Made by a program: the position numbers and the translations under genes
Notes under the pieces: model-generated
Databases searched by the model: none
The model's input: only the letters and a program-made list of their open reading frames with translations
What the model was told of the DNA's origin: nothing
Shown: piece by piece, positions 11,961 through 22,504 of the stretch
How the letters are laid out: each line of letters starts with the position of its first letter
Position numbering within the stretch: position 1 is the stretch's first letter
Source of the DNA: Diadema setosum
Lineage: Eukaryota; Echinodermata; Echinoidea; Diadematoida; Diadematidae
Direction of reading: 5' to 3'
DNA: 64,000 bases
Assembly: GCF_964275005.1 (NCBI RefSeq)
Contig: NC_092701.1
Span: 12,358,288-12,422,287, forward strand

Positions 11961-12434
11961 TCGCGTAAGTCGACGTGTTTTGCTCAGTCCCGATTATGTC
12001 GACTTACGCGAGGTTGACTGTATTATGTATTGGGGGGGGGGTTGTTGTTAGAATATGAAAAAAAAAAACATAAAATTCTTGCAACGTCGCAAAAATCACC
12101 CTTTAAAAAAACACCCAACATGCCCTTTTCAATGTGGCCTTGGTGCCCCTCTGACTGACCTAAGTGCCCTTTCATGGCTGGCCTCTTGGAAAAAGTGCCC
12201 TTTTCTAAATGGCCTTGCCCCTCCAAAATCCTATTTCAAGGCCTGTTATGGTCAAATTATGAGTACTAACTGGTAGCTAGCTTACTAGTGGTGAAAGCAA
12301 TAATTTCCTCATATGCCACCACTCAAACATTCAATATAACATTCACAACACATCTCCTAGAAAACTCAAGAGTTTTATGTACAGTAGATCTAGACCTAGT
12401 CCTAGATCTCAGATATAAACTAGAAGTGAACCTA

Positions 12435-14811
12435 GAGTAAAACCCCCAATTTTCAGACACTTATACCCCTTCCACGCTGAAGGAAATCTTCCGCGTGTGC
12501 ACCGAGGTGCACCTGGGTAACCCCGCAGTATGAAACGAAACTCAGTTGAAACCTAAGGGAAGCCTAGGTGAAACACCGCTTAAATTTTGGGCAGTTTTTA
12601 CCCTAGAAGCGTCCTGGGTACACACCGATAGTTCAACGGGAAACCACCGGTGGTTCACCTAGGAACGCCCAGTGTGAAAGGTCATAGTGGTGAAACACCG
12701 GGCGAAATATGCAGATTATGTCAAAGGTCATTTTTTTTTCGGTCATGCAAACGTTTTTCGCTAGCTAGAGCGCGCTTCTAAATTAATCCACACGTAATGC
12801 GTGTATGTAAACATACACACGACTAGTATGTCGTTCGTGTGACGTACACCGGCATGGGATTGGATCCAAAGAGGTTACTAGAACCTTTTTGATTGGATCG
12901 TGTTGTATTGTGCGCATGCCGTATACAAATAAGCGCTGTGCAAAACTGAGATTAGTACTTGAGTTGCGTGTCATTTGTCCTGTTGAATGTTGCAGTTGAA
13001 TTAACTATTTTGGAGTTCAGTTCTGTGAGAGGTAGAGAATTACGAGTACAAACTATACTGGTAAAGTACCATGTTCAAATTAGCGCGCGAAATGTCTCGC
13101 CACATAATATATAATACACACTTCCGCTGGAATCGGCCGCGGTGGGAGCAGAAAACACGTCTAGGGGAAAGTTGCCAACAAAATTCACCGAGAGCATTGT
13201 TGTACAATGTAGGTGTGAAAAGACGGCACTGAAAATTTCACAGGAGGTTCCCCGGTGAATTCACAGAGAAATCCAACGGCGGTTCACCGAGAGTGGCAGC
13301 GGGAAAGGGGTATTAAGCTTTTTTGCAATATTTGTTCAACTCAAATAATACTGTATTGTTAAATATATCAAATTATTTTTTCTCCATATTGATTTTTTTA
13401 ATACATCATCAAATTTCACAGAATCCCCAAATATTACATGTATCACGTTGTCAATTCCCCCAAATTCGGACATGCGCGCCATACAGTGTACCTTGTTGGC
13501 GCAAGGTTGCATCGGGGACGTTGCGGCGCCCGTTCGTGTCCGAATTTCGGTGACTCTGCACTTGCATTCAGTCCTGACTGTATCGGCACGTACGTAGATT
13601 TTGTTTTTCTCTTGACTTTTTTTAGTTTTTGAGGATACCATCACACTCTGAGCTTGCAATAAGCGAAAAAATCTCGCAACAGAACGGCATAATTTTTCAA
13701 TTTTTAGCGCTTTTCCGGCGATCCTGATACTTTCCACGGGACCCAATTCACGCACCCTTTGGAAAAGTTGCGGCGATTCTGCGTTTTTGACGGCAAAATT
13801 TTGGATTTTAGATGGATTTCTGGAGGTGACTCAGGCATTCTTTCCTGTGGTGAATGAGTGTGCCAGTATGTGAAACAATGTGATATGCGTAATATGCGTG
13901 TGTTGTGACAGCAGAATCTGCTGGCTTGTGATAAGTGATAAGTGTCCGGATTTTGGAGGCCGGCCGAAAATTGGGGCTTTTCCTTTACTCTAAATAAGTC
14001 TAGACTGTCTAGGTCCTAACTCTAACTGTGTGTTAGAGGGGTTCTACAACATGTATGGTAACCCTAGGCCAACTAGGGTAAGGGCACCAGTATTCGGTCA
14101 CTTATCACTAGTCACCAGCCAGTAAGTTCAACTGTCACAACACACGCAAATCACATTAATTCACATACTTGCACACTCATTCACAACAGGAAACTCCCTT
14201 AGCCCCCTCCAAAAATCCATCCAAAATCCCAAATTTTACCGTTAAAAGTGCAGAATCGGCACTACTTTCCAAAAGCGCGCGCGAAAAAGGCCCAGTTTTA
14301 AGAGTACGGGTCGCCGAAAAAGCGCTAAATCGAGAAATACGCCGTTCTCTCGCGGGATTTTTCACGTATCGCAAGCTTGGAGTGTAATGGTATCCTCAAA
14401 AATGCAAAAGAAAAACAAAATTTCCGTTGAATGCAAGTACCGAGGCCCCAGTATTCGGTCACCAACGGTCGCCGCAACGTCCCCGATGCAATTTTGCGCC
14501 AACAAGGTAGCGTGCGCACGCATTTTTCAGCTGCCTTGAACACGCATTGACTTTGAACGCGCATATCGCGTGACTGAATACTGGTGCCAGTGACCGTATA
14601 CCGGTACTGGGGAATTTTCAAGGTGAAATATTTCGGGATTTTGTGCAATTCTGTGAGATATTTAACAAAATGACAGTTGAGATTAAAGAAATTTGATATA
14701 TTTCACATACATTGCTGTAGATATGATGTAGATTCTATGTATGTATTATTTTAGTTTGAGAAATATTGCAAAAAAGCTTAAGTGACCGAATACTGGGGAT
14801 GTTACCCTACA
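12435..14811. mobile_element. foldback/inverted-repeat element, interrupted by a MITE
   Basis: The left arm (12435-12463 plus 13313 to about 13935) and right arm (about 14068-14811) are imperfect reverse complements over several hundred bases: AAGCTTTTTTGCAATATT at 13316 pairs with AATATTGCAAAAAAGCTT near 14763-14780, and CGGGGACGTTGCGGCG at 13512 pairs with CGCCGCAACGTCCCCG at 14470. The word CCAGTATTCGGTCACTT or its reverse occurs at about 14086, 14451 and 14780, and TAGGGTAA lies at the internal and right ends. Open frames on the minus strand here (up to 139 codons) match nothing I recognise and coincide with the arms. Confidence 0.65.
12464..13312. mobile_element. 849-bp PIF/Harbinger-like MITE with TTA duplication
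   Basis: The left end is TACCCCTTCCACGCTG and the reversed right end is TACCCCTTTCCCGCTG. TTA flanks both sides (12461-12463 and 13313-13315), the three-base target typical of PIF/Harbinger elements. The interior repeats GGTTCACCG/CGGTGAACC-type words. No transposase. The insertion interrupts the left arm of the 12.4-14.8 kb foldback element. Confidence 0.72.
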
Positions 14812-16050
14812 ATCGACCGCCCTTATTGAAACCGACCGCGTAGTATTGGTGCACAGAACGCTTAGTACGCACTTCACTGCGCGCAGAGCACATAAAAATG
14901 GATTGGCATTGATGACTGTTGATGAGGATGTGTGGGAAAACGTGAAAATTCACTGTTCATTAATGGTTTGAATCAAGGACAAAATTTCAAATGAATATTT
15001 TAACCGAATCATAAATGTAATGTCTATCTTGTCTATGGAAGTTTCTAAAAAGCTTTGCTGTACAACTTGGTGTTCAATACAACTCGGTTTGTGTGCATTG
15101 TCAAAGCAAAAACAGCGGTCGATTTTACCAACTAGTCTATAACAAGTGGCACCACGGGGAGCTGAAACAAGGCCACGCAAGTTCGACGGCGATATTTTTG
15201 CACTGAAACTTCAAATTGAAAAGGGAACGGCATTTGATAGTGCTGGATTTTTTTCAATCACGTAGGTCAAGTTTTGACATGAATTTCAGTGTTAAATATT
15301 CTTATCAAGCAAATAAACATTAGGCGGTTGATGAGCAGAGTAGTACTGAACTGTTAGTTAGGTCCAACCATTTTACTTTCCTGTTTCACAAATATCGAAC
15401 TGACAAAGACTTCATGTTCGTTCTGGAACATGCCTATTATCAATTAGAGTCTAGATTGCCTTAATGAAAATATACTCCAGAGTGTATGAACTCAATATTT
15501 TCATTTTCAATATTTTCAACATTTTCAGGGAGAATGGGCAGCTGTGAAATTTCGCCAAAACTGAATAGAGTCTACACGTAGGTTACGACATTTGCAACCA
15601 CTGCAAGTGGCAAGTGCATGCAGAAGTGCAGTGGCAGTAAAGACGCAGTGTCGATTGTGTGTCGATTTAATACTGCAGATCTTACACACCATCATCAATC
15701 ATGCTCACTGCACTGGTAAAACCGTGCACTAACTGGATAGCGTGACTAAAAAGAGTTAACAAGGGCACAAATGTCTCATGTTACGTGCGTCAACGGTGTA
15801 AAAGATGACCAAGCTTACCTTTAAAAATACAATGCAAGACAAAAGTCAACAGACTATCCTCACAACATGCGAAATAGTAGTTGGTAAAACCGCACCCGGC
15901 GTTCAATTTTGGTACTGGACAATTGAACTTTGGCTGTACCGTTACTACTTCGTGAAAGCCGCCATACTGCTATCACTACATAATTTCTGGGTTTGTCCGA
16001 TGTGTAATGCCGCCCTCGACGTTGCTTACAGGACAGGGAACTGAGGCGCC
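14812..16050. other. intergenic, no supported feature
   Basis: AT-rich sequence with short open frames only. No splice-consistent conserved protein segment and no clear inverted or tandem repeat was found. Confidence 0.4.
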
Positions 16051-16444
16051 AGGGCCACAGTTTGTAGTTTGTAGTTTGTATAGTTTTAACTCAATCACCC
16101 TCCTGGGGTATGTGAGTAAAAATAAATACATGTAAGATACAAACTGGCAAGAATAACAATCTACATGACAGACTAAACATGCAATGAAGATATATACATG
16201 TAAATGGAATAGAGATGAATATATACGAATACATCAGACTATTTACTTTCTATAACAGGCACTGTGCCTGCAATTAAAGCTAAAAAAATTATCACCCTCT
16301 AACAGGGTTAAGTACTCATAATCGCACACAGGAAAATCTTTTCAAAGTTTATTAAAATAATCTACAATTACCTTACAAAACTTTACTAATTTCAACATCA
16401 CTGTTTGCGTAGAGTGGTTAAATAAAAGATTCATTTTATATACA

Positions 16445-16997
16445 TTAGCTCGTTTCCAAAAAAAAAAAAAAAATCTTCATGGCTTGTTTACGATCATTTT
16501 CAAATATTGGACAATGAAACAAATAATGAAATTCATCCCCGATCTGATTCAGGGAGCAACATTCACATATTCGATCCTCTCGAGGAATATTTGCATACCT
16601 TCCAGTCACTATAGGGAGCTTATTATTTAAACATCGAAATCTACAAAAAAAAATTCCTATCACATGGATTAAGGTGCACCAAATAATCTTCAAACACTAA
16701 CTTTTGCTTATATATTCGATACACAATACATTGAGAATTCACATTTATTTCGTTATGCCAAACTTGTTGGCGTGTATCATTCAACCTCTGCGACACAATT
16801 TTCTTAAACACAGAAAACTCCATATCTTGTGCTTGGTTATCCCAAATGTATGAAAATCCTAAACTATCAAAAATACTTTTAATCTTCCCAAGCCATGGCA
16901 GGATGTAAGTACCAGTTTCAAAAAGAGAAAAATAAAACGAATACATTATGCTAGCCAGTTTACCTTGCTTTCCATGAACTATCCTATACCAAAACAT
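16445..16997 (-). pseudogene. non-LTR retrotransposon reverse transcriptase, C-terminal remnant
   Basis: Two overlapping minus-strand frames (16997-16641 and 16693-16445) read continuously only if a frameshift is allowed. The second contains NKLPIVTGRYANIPREDRIC, then ECC and GDEFHYLFHCPIFENDRKQA, the C-x2-C...H...C pattern found after the reverse transcriptase domain in many jockey/CR1-like elements. The catalytic domain and the 5' part are absent, and an A-run on the plus strand interrupts the frame. Truncated, inactive copy. The 16.05-16.44 kb stretch may be its 3' untranslated part. Confidence 0.72.
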
Positions 16998-17370
16998 AAG
17001 ACGTCTCTCTCTAGTTCAGCGGCCCGGGCCGTTTCTTGAATTAGCCTCGAAGTCGGTGAGCAATCTCTCTATCACATATTATAGCACTACCTCTTGAATA
17101 ATTATTGATGATAATCATTTATCTCCAGAGAGAGAACGTCCTAAAGCAAAAACAAACAAACAAACAAACAAAACAGAAAAAAAGAATACCAACCTTCTTT
17201 TTTTTTAAACAATATTTTCCGCCATTGGGATATATTGTATATATCAGACAAAATGCATATAAACACATAATACAATGTATATCATAATATTATTTCGAAC
17301 AAATCACTTCGAAAAACAGACAATGAAATATTGTGACTCAGACCATCACAACATACGTATTACGAGAGCA

Positions 17371-17522
17371 GGGGACCGTTTCATGAAAGTTGTCAGCCCC
17401 GACAAGATGTCAGTCTCCGACAGTTACCATAGTAACAATCAGTGAGCAGAGCTTCGCAGCCAATCAAAACCAAGGATTTTACTGAAATTGTCAGGGCCGA
17501 CAACTTTCATGAAACGGTCCCC
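17371..17522. mobile_element. 152-bp MITE, GGGGACCGTTTCATGAAA ends
   Basis: The left end is GGGGACCGTTTCATGAAAGT and the right end is its exact reverse complement, with similarity continuing through TTGTC. The target duplication is not obvious. No coding capacity. Confidence 0.8.
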
Positions 17523-18524
17523 AGTGTCTAAACGGACGCCATCTTTTTTTTAAATAAGATATACCAAACTTGTTTATTCTGTTCGTTCTGATTTCTTCTA
17601 GAACACACTCCACAAAGAGGTCCTTTGAAAAACATTAGTTTTTGATTTCTCCCAAAAAAAAAGAAGAAAAGAAATGCATATGTTTTCTGAATCAACGCAA
17701 ACACAAACATTCTAGTATAGTACTGCCCTACTTTGGCAAAAGGAAGCAAGTGACCAAAGTGACATTTCTCGTAAAAGAGCAAAATGTGTCTGTCATTTAC
17801 ACTGACGTCAATGGACTATCATGATGTCTTATCTAACATATCTCTTAGTAGGATGATTGTTTCTGCATGAAATTCGGCCTGGAAGAAGAGCTCATTATGT
17901 GAATTATGAAAATACCAATAACTCAAATTCGGATGGTATGTCACTTGCTTCCATTTGCCAAAGTAGGGCAGCGTAGTCCCCCTGAATCTAACAAATAAGG
18001 GGGTCAATGGGCTTTAAAAAATTAAGGTGTATTTTATAGGGATAAGCCATAATCAATGATGCCTGTGCATTTCATAAAAGGCTGGCATGGCATGGCATAA
18101 ATGGTATAAATTTTCTTCTGATTTACTCATTATCTTTGGCACGATGAATAGATTAGGCCTGTAATTAGCTGGTCCATTCTATTTTGGTATTCACTTCAAT
18201 TTAGTTCAATTTATTGAAAACCAGACATAATCACAGTAAAAATGAACATGAAGCAAAAATGAAGAATATGAGTCCCCAAGAAGCAGAGCTTAATTGTGAG
18301 TGGGGCCCATTATGAATGGACTTCTTGATCCCTGCTGATCAGCAAAGAGACCTACAACACGTAAACATGTAATTATAGGGCCTAAAAAAAAAAAAAAAAA
18401 ATCCAACCACCGCGCAGATAAGCAGATCCCAGAGCCAGCCAGCCGAGATCGAGTAGTATAACATACAATACGTACAACAACATAGCACAATGTAATATTT
18501 GTGAATGATGTGTGACACTTTTTG
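17523..18524. other. intergenic, no supported feature
   Basis: AT-rich with A/T homopolymers. TTGGCAAAAGGAAGCAAGTG near 17732 and its near reverse complement CACTTGCTTCCATTTGCCAA near 17942 hint at a further decayed inverted repeat of about 230 bp. No gene seen. Confidence 0.4.
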
Positions 18525-18610
18525 GGAGCTGGGCGCCTTTGAATGTTTCTACAGATAAATGGCGCCATACAAATGCTGTTTCATCATCATCATAATATAC
18601 AAAGCTGAAA
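18525..18610 (+). repeat. SINE-like 3' tail
   Basis: GGGCGCCTTTGAATG followed by ATGGCGCCATACAAATGCTG and a short TCA-repeat tail. This GCGC-plus-ATACAAATG layout with a trinucleotide tail is typical of the 3' end of tRNA-derived SINEs in marine animals. No pol III A or B box is recognisable upstream, so the copy is probably truncated. Confidence 0.45.
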
Positions 18611-19204
18611 ATGGCAAGGTACAAGGTGCAAGGTGCAGTGAGACCCAATAGAAAGGAAACTAGATATGAGACCTCGACAAACTGAGTAATACTGCAGCTC
18701 CATCATGCGTGGTTACAGCCTGTGGGCAACGCAGAAGTTTTTTATTATTTTCCCTTTGCTTACCGCAGGGGCCGCTGAACGTTTTTTTTTTTTTTTAAAT
18801 TCTTATTCTTATTTTTATATATATATATATAATTCGTTGTTGTTGTAGTTGCCGTCGTCGTCGTTGAAAGTGTGTGTGTGTGTGCGTGCGCGCACCCCCC
18901 CCCCCGTCTCCGAAAAAAAAAGGAAAAAAATTGAACACGTTCTTTCTGGCATCTATGCTCTCCAGGAGGACGTCGCGGAGAGGTCGCCGAGACATCTGTG
19001 GACCACACCCTCAAGTCGTCACATCTCCACCTACTCTCCACACCAATGAGTTATACTCACTTAACATATTGCCGGGTAAATTTTTTGCCTGAAGTGAGAT
19101 AAATTTTCACCCTCTGATAAAACATGTAAAAAACAAGATATCAGTCCCTTCCAGAAATACACGCAAAAGCTAAATCTGAGCAAAATGATGTGATAGTATT
19201 TTAA

Positions 19205-19578
19205 AGGGATCGAATAGTTTTGGTTGAGACCATTTTTCTAACATTTTTGGTGAGATAATGAGAAACCCTAATATGAAAGAGCATGTAATTCCATGAGGAA
19301 TTCAACGTTTATCTAATTAAAATTGGTTTTGAAACGGCTGAGATATCGAAGACAGAGCGATCTTAGTAAAATGTGGGACTCACCTTTTATTACAATCGCT
19401 TTGTTTTACTTTGTTTTTGGATGTTTCAGCCATTCCAAACCCGATTTTCATCAAATAAACTTTGAATTCCTCTTAAAATGATATGCTCTGTACTATTTCA
19501 TAAGTGTTTTCTTGGTATCTCGCAAAAAATTAAAAGTCCATTCACAATTCTCATCTCCACCAATACTGCATGATCCCT
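19205..19578. mobile_element. 374-bp TTAA-flanked foldback MITE (family A, copy 1)
   Basis: AGGGATC..GATCCCT ends flanked by TTAA on both sides (19201-19204 and 19579-19582). Two internal arms are also inverted: AAAATTGGTTTTGAAACGGC pairs with a later CCGATTTTCATCAAATAAAC block. Related copies are at 41216-41378, 48150-48523 and 50103-50485. TTAA target and AGGG termini fit a Kolobok-like MITE. Confidence 0.75.
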
Positions 19579-19582
19579 TTAA

Positions 19583-20482
19583 ACTACAAAATGTATATCC
19601 TTATGCAAAGACTGTTCATCTTATCACTTTTCAGTCAATTTCAGACAAATTAAACCGATATAGTATTTTCAAATATATTTCTTTATGAATTTATATTTTC
19701 ATAGTGGTGTCCAGACATGTCCAGTCGCGGTAATTTTGATTTTGATTATGCTAATTTTTGTTCAATTTCTATTCGCGCATTAGTCTCCGGCATGTGTTTA
19801 CTGTTATGTACCTCTCAATATTTTGAAGTAGGAATGGCGGAAAGTAGTTGCAATCATAGAGACGAAATCTTCCCTAGAGAGTGACTGGTCATTATTAAGA
19901 GACATATGAATCTATTGTCTTCTTGTCTGTGAGATAGATCTTTTTGGTACATACCTGATGTGTGCGTGGCACTTCACATAATTTTTGAGTGGCGGCATCA
20001 TCAAACAATGGATCAAGACAATAATAATTGCGATATCTGTAACTCTACCATTTGAACTCCTTAGAACACAGGATTCTGTACTTTACAAACAAAACTCATG
20101 AAGCTTGACCCTTTTATTCACAACCCATAGAAGTTTTACTCCGAGATACTACTCTAGTACCCTCTTTGCCACAGGCTACAAATCTCACAACTTTCCAATA
20201 AAAAATTCAAATACTTGCGAGCCTGCGATATGATAGGGCGCCAGCTACGATGCCAAAATGTACTCGCAACGCATTCTGTTTACATGCACTACGGGCTATA
20301 TGAAGATCTTCTGTTAGCTGTGCCTTCGGATTCGTTGTTGATGCGCTATGCCGACGCGACCGCAAATATCTATTGGAACAATCAACGCGTCTAGCAACCT
20401 GTTACCGCTCATTCCAAGTAAAGGAAAGTACTTTATAAACTCGAAATTATGGGGTAACTAACCGAAATGAGACATCATAATT
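19583..20482. other. TTLL11 upstream region
   Basis: Between the MITE and the TTLL11 start codon. It should contain the promoter and 5' untranslated region, but I see no TATA box or strong ETS/YY1 site whose position would fix the transcription start. It ends with an in-frame TGA 15 bp before the start codon. Confidence 0.4.
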
Positions 20483-20923
20483 ATGTTGACTTCGAACGGG
20501 GGTCGGGACTTAAGCAACGCCAAGCTTGAGCCGATCAAACCGAGGTCCACTCATGCCCAGCTGGCGTACGAGGAGTGCTTGAAATTGCAGCTAGCCCAAC
20601 TTGCCGCGGACAGACAACGAGAGGCCGTAGAAAAGGCTGCCCGCAGCACTGGCGGTGATGGAAAGCAAAAGCTGGCAGCGGCTCGCAAGAATGCAACATC
20701 AACTTCAGTTTATCTCGGGCAGACTCCGAGTATAGCGAGGGTCCAGCCAAATGGAGAGGGAACAAGGAATGGAATTGGTTCTAAAGAAGGCAAAAAACCC
20801 AGATCTCGCAGTGGAAAAAGGCGTCGCCGGCATAACATACTGCTTGTCAATACAGCAAAATCGAAGACGAGTGGGGAAGTTCTGCGCATCAGTCTGAATG
20901 AATTAGGATGGCGATGGAAAGAG
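20483..20923 (+). CDS. TTLL11: TTLL11 exon 1
   Basis: 147 codons ending GWRWKE at a GAG|GTAGAC donor. The first 118 residues are Ala/Gln/Lys/Arg-rich and poorly conserved. The end, LRISLNELGWRWKE, aligns with the start of the TTL domain in vertebrate TTLL11. The frame stays open past the donor to 21124, but that sequence resembles no TTL protein. Confidence 0.87.
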
Positions 20924-22454
20924 GTAGACGATATACCCGCCAAACGCAAAAGCAAAAATAACAATTTTTGTTCAGTGTTAAACGATGGTACAGTTGTAGT
21001 CGTTCAGCTGTCACATTTACCTCGTTGCCTATTGTCACATTTGATTTGTTTTCTTCTTCTAGTCTGTATCTTCTTTTTGTCATCAGCTTGCTTCTCCTTC
21101 TTCAATTGTCAAGACACAGTTTAATCATTCTTGGCTAGAGTTCCACAATTCCCTACCCTCCATCTTTTTTTTTTCTTTTTTGCTGGGAGTACATCATTCT
21201 TTCCTGATTACATAAGGCTATGGTCATGGAACTCGCTGCCAGAAGAAAGGTTTTGTCAAATGTACCTCTGCTAAAATAACAGTTTCAGGCAGGAGGTACA
21301 CAGTGACAGAAACTCCATCTCCGATACAACGTAGAAGGGGAATGCTGTTTAGCTGCACTTCATCCCACTGTACATATACATCACACCAGACCCGCCAAAC
21401 AGAACGAAAATACACCAAATGGTGGAGTGTATTTAGATTCTAGAGGAAGAAGATTGTAAGATGATTTTGTGAGAAACAATAATGATTGTGAGTGACATTC
21501 AATTATTCATGTTTGAATACTGAATGTCCGATGGACATGTAGCAATTTCAGTGTAATCTTCATGTACGTATGCATTTTCCATCAATTGATTTACATGTAA
21601 ATACCATTGAGCTTCAAAAATTATTAAATGAAGAAATTTTAATGCCGTCTTCTGTTATACCACATTATACCACGCCCATCTATGGAACATTGGAATTTTA
21701 GAGAGAAAGAAATGTGAATGGGTCATGAGTCTACTTCTCTTTGTTCAAAAATATTATTGTAATTCTGTTACTGTCTGGGATTGTCATTTATTACATTTCT
21801 TTTTTCACCACATGTGCATGTGCAGTTGCATCTAGCCCCTTTACCTTTCTTAGATTTGTGCATCTACAATGTAATTTGTAGTTTGAAAATCTTTTCAGAC
21901 ACTCTTTTGCTACTGATAGCTGTTGTTTTATATTATTTTGCAGATAACAAGTTTCCAAAGTAAGTTCCCATGTGATTTATTCTGGAATGCCAACTCCTTC
22001 TTTGACTGCGAAAACATACCACTTGCAGGAATGGTTAACAAAGTGCCAGGTGAGTAAGAAGTGGCATATTATACATTATGCATTTACTAATTTCAACTAG
22101 ATTCTACTGAAGTTATTTCATGCAATATTCACAATTCATTCCCTTTGTACAGTGTACATGTAGTAGCTTCTTCTTGTTCAATAGCCCATTGCCTCTGACA
22201 TATCAGCTCCCACCTCCCTGGACATATATTGCACTTTTCAATAGTGTTTTATTTAAAAGTATGATGCAAAGTAAGTTTCTTGAAGGAGGATGAAGATTTG
22301 CACTGTAGCCTTCTCATCAGTGAAACCAACACTTTTCCTGCTATCAAATTTATAATTACATTTCTCAGCATTTTGGGATTTTGAGTATTATGAGAGGATG
22401 GATCTATCTAAATTATCTATCCAATCTATCTATCTTTCATCTTATCTATCAACC

Positions 22455-22504
<50 letters not shown>

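Larger units (their letters stand above)
8203..12245. mobile_element. 4.04-kb hAT-like non-autonomous element packed with tandem repeats
   Basis: Starts CAGGCCTCGAATTA (8203) and ends, reversed, CAGGCCTTGAAATA, so the termini are CAG..CTG with about 12 of 14 bases matching. The direct repeat TTATGG lies immediately outside both ends (8197-8202 and 12246-12251), as expected of a target-site duplication. CAG ends suggest hAT; hAT duplications are usually 8 bp, so a 6-bp variant or another superfamily is possible. The interior holds a 21-bp minisatellite, a palindromic satellite and a large GTCGAC palindrome. The motif GTGCCCTTTT recurs near both ends in the same orientation. No transposase is recognisable, so mobility would depend on an enzyme supplied elsewhere. 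Confidence 0.68.

Noticed and set aside
13336..13755. 139-codon minus-strand frame
   Set aside because: Coincides with one arm of a foldback element, and the related frames in the other arm are shorter and disrupted; no recognisable domain.
20924..21124. Extension of TTLL11 exon 1 to the stop at 21124
   Set aside because: The extension is hydrophobic and unlike any TTL protein, while splicing at 20923 restores the family sequence through exon 2.
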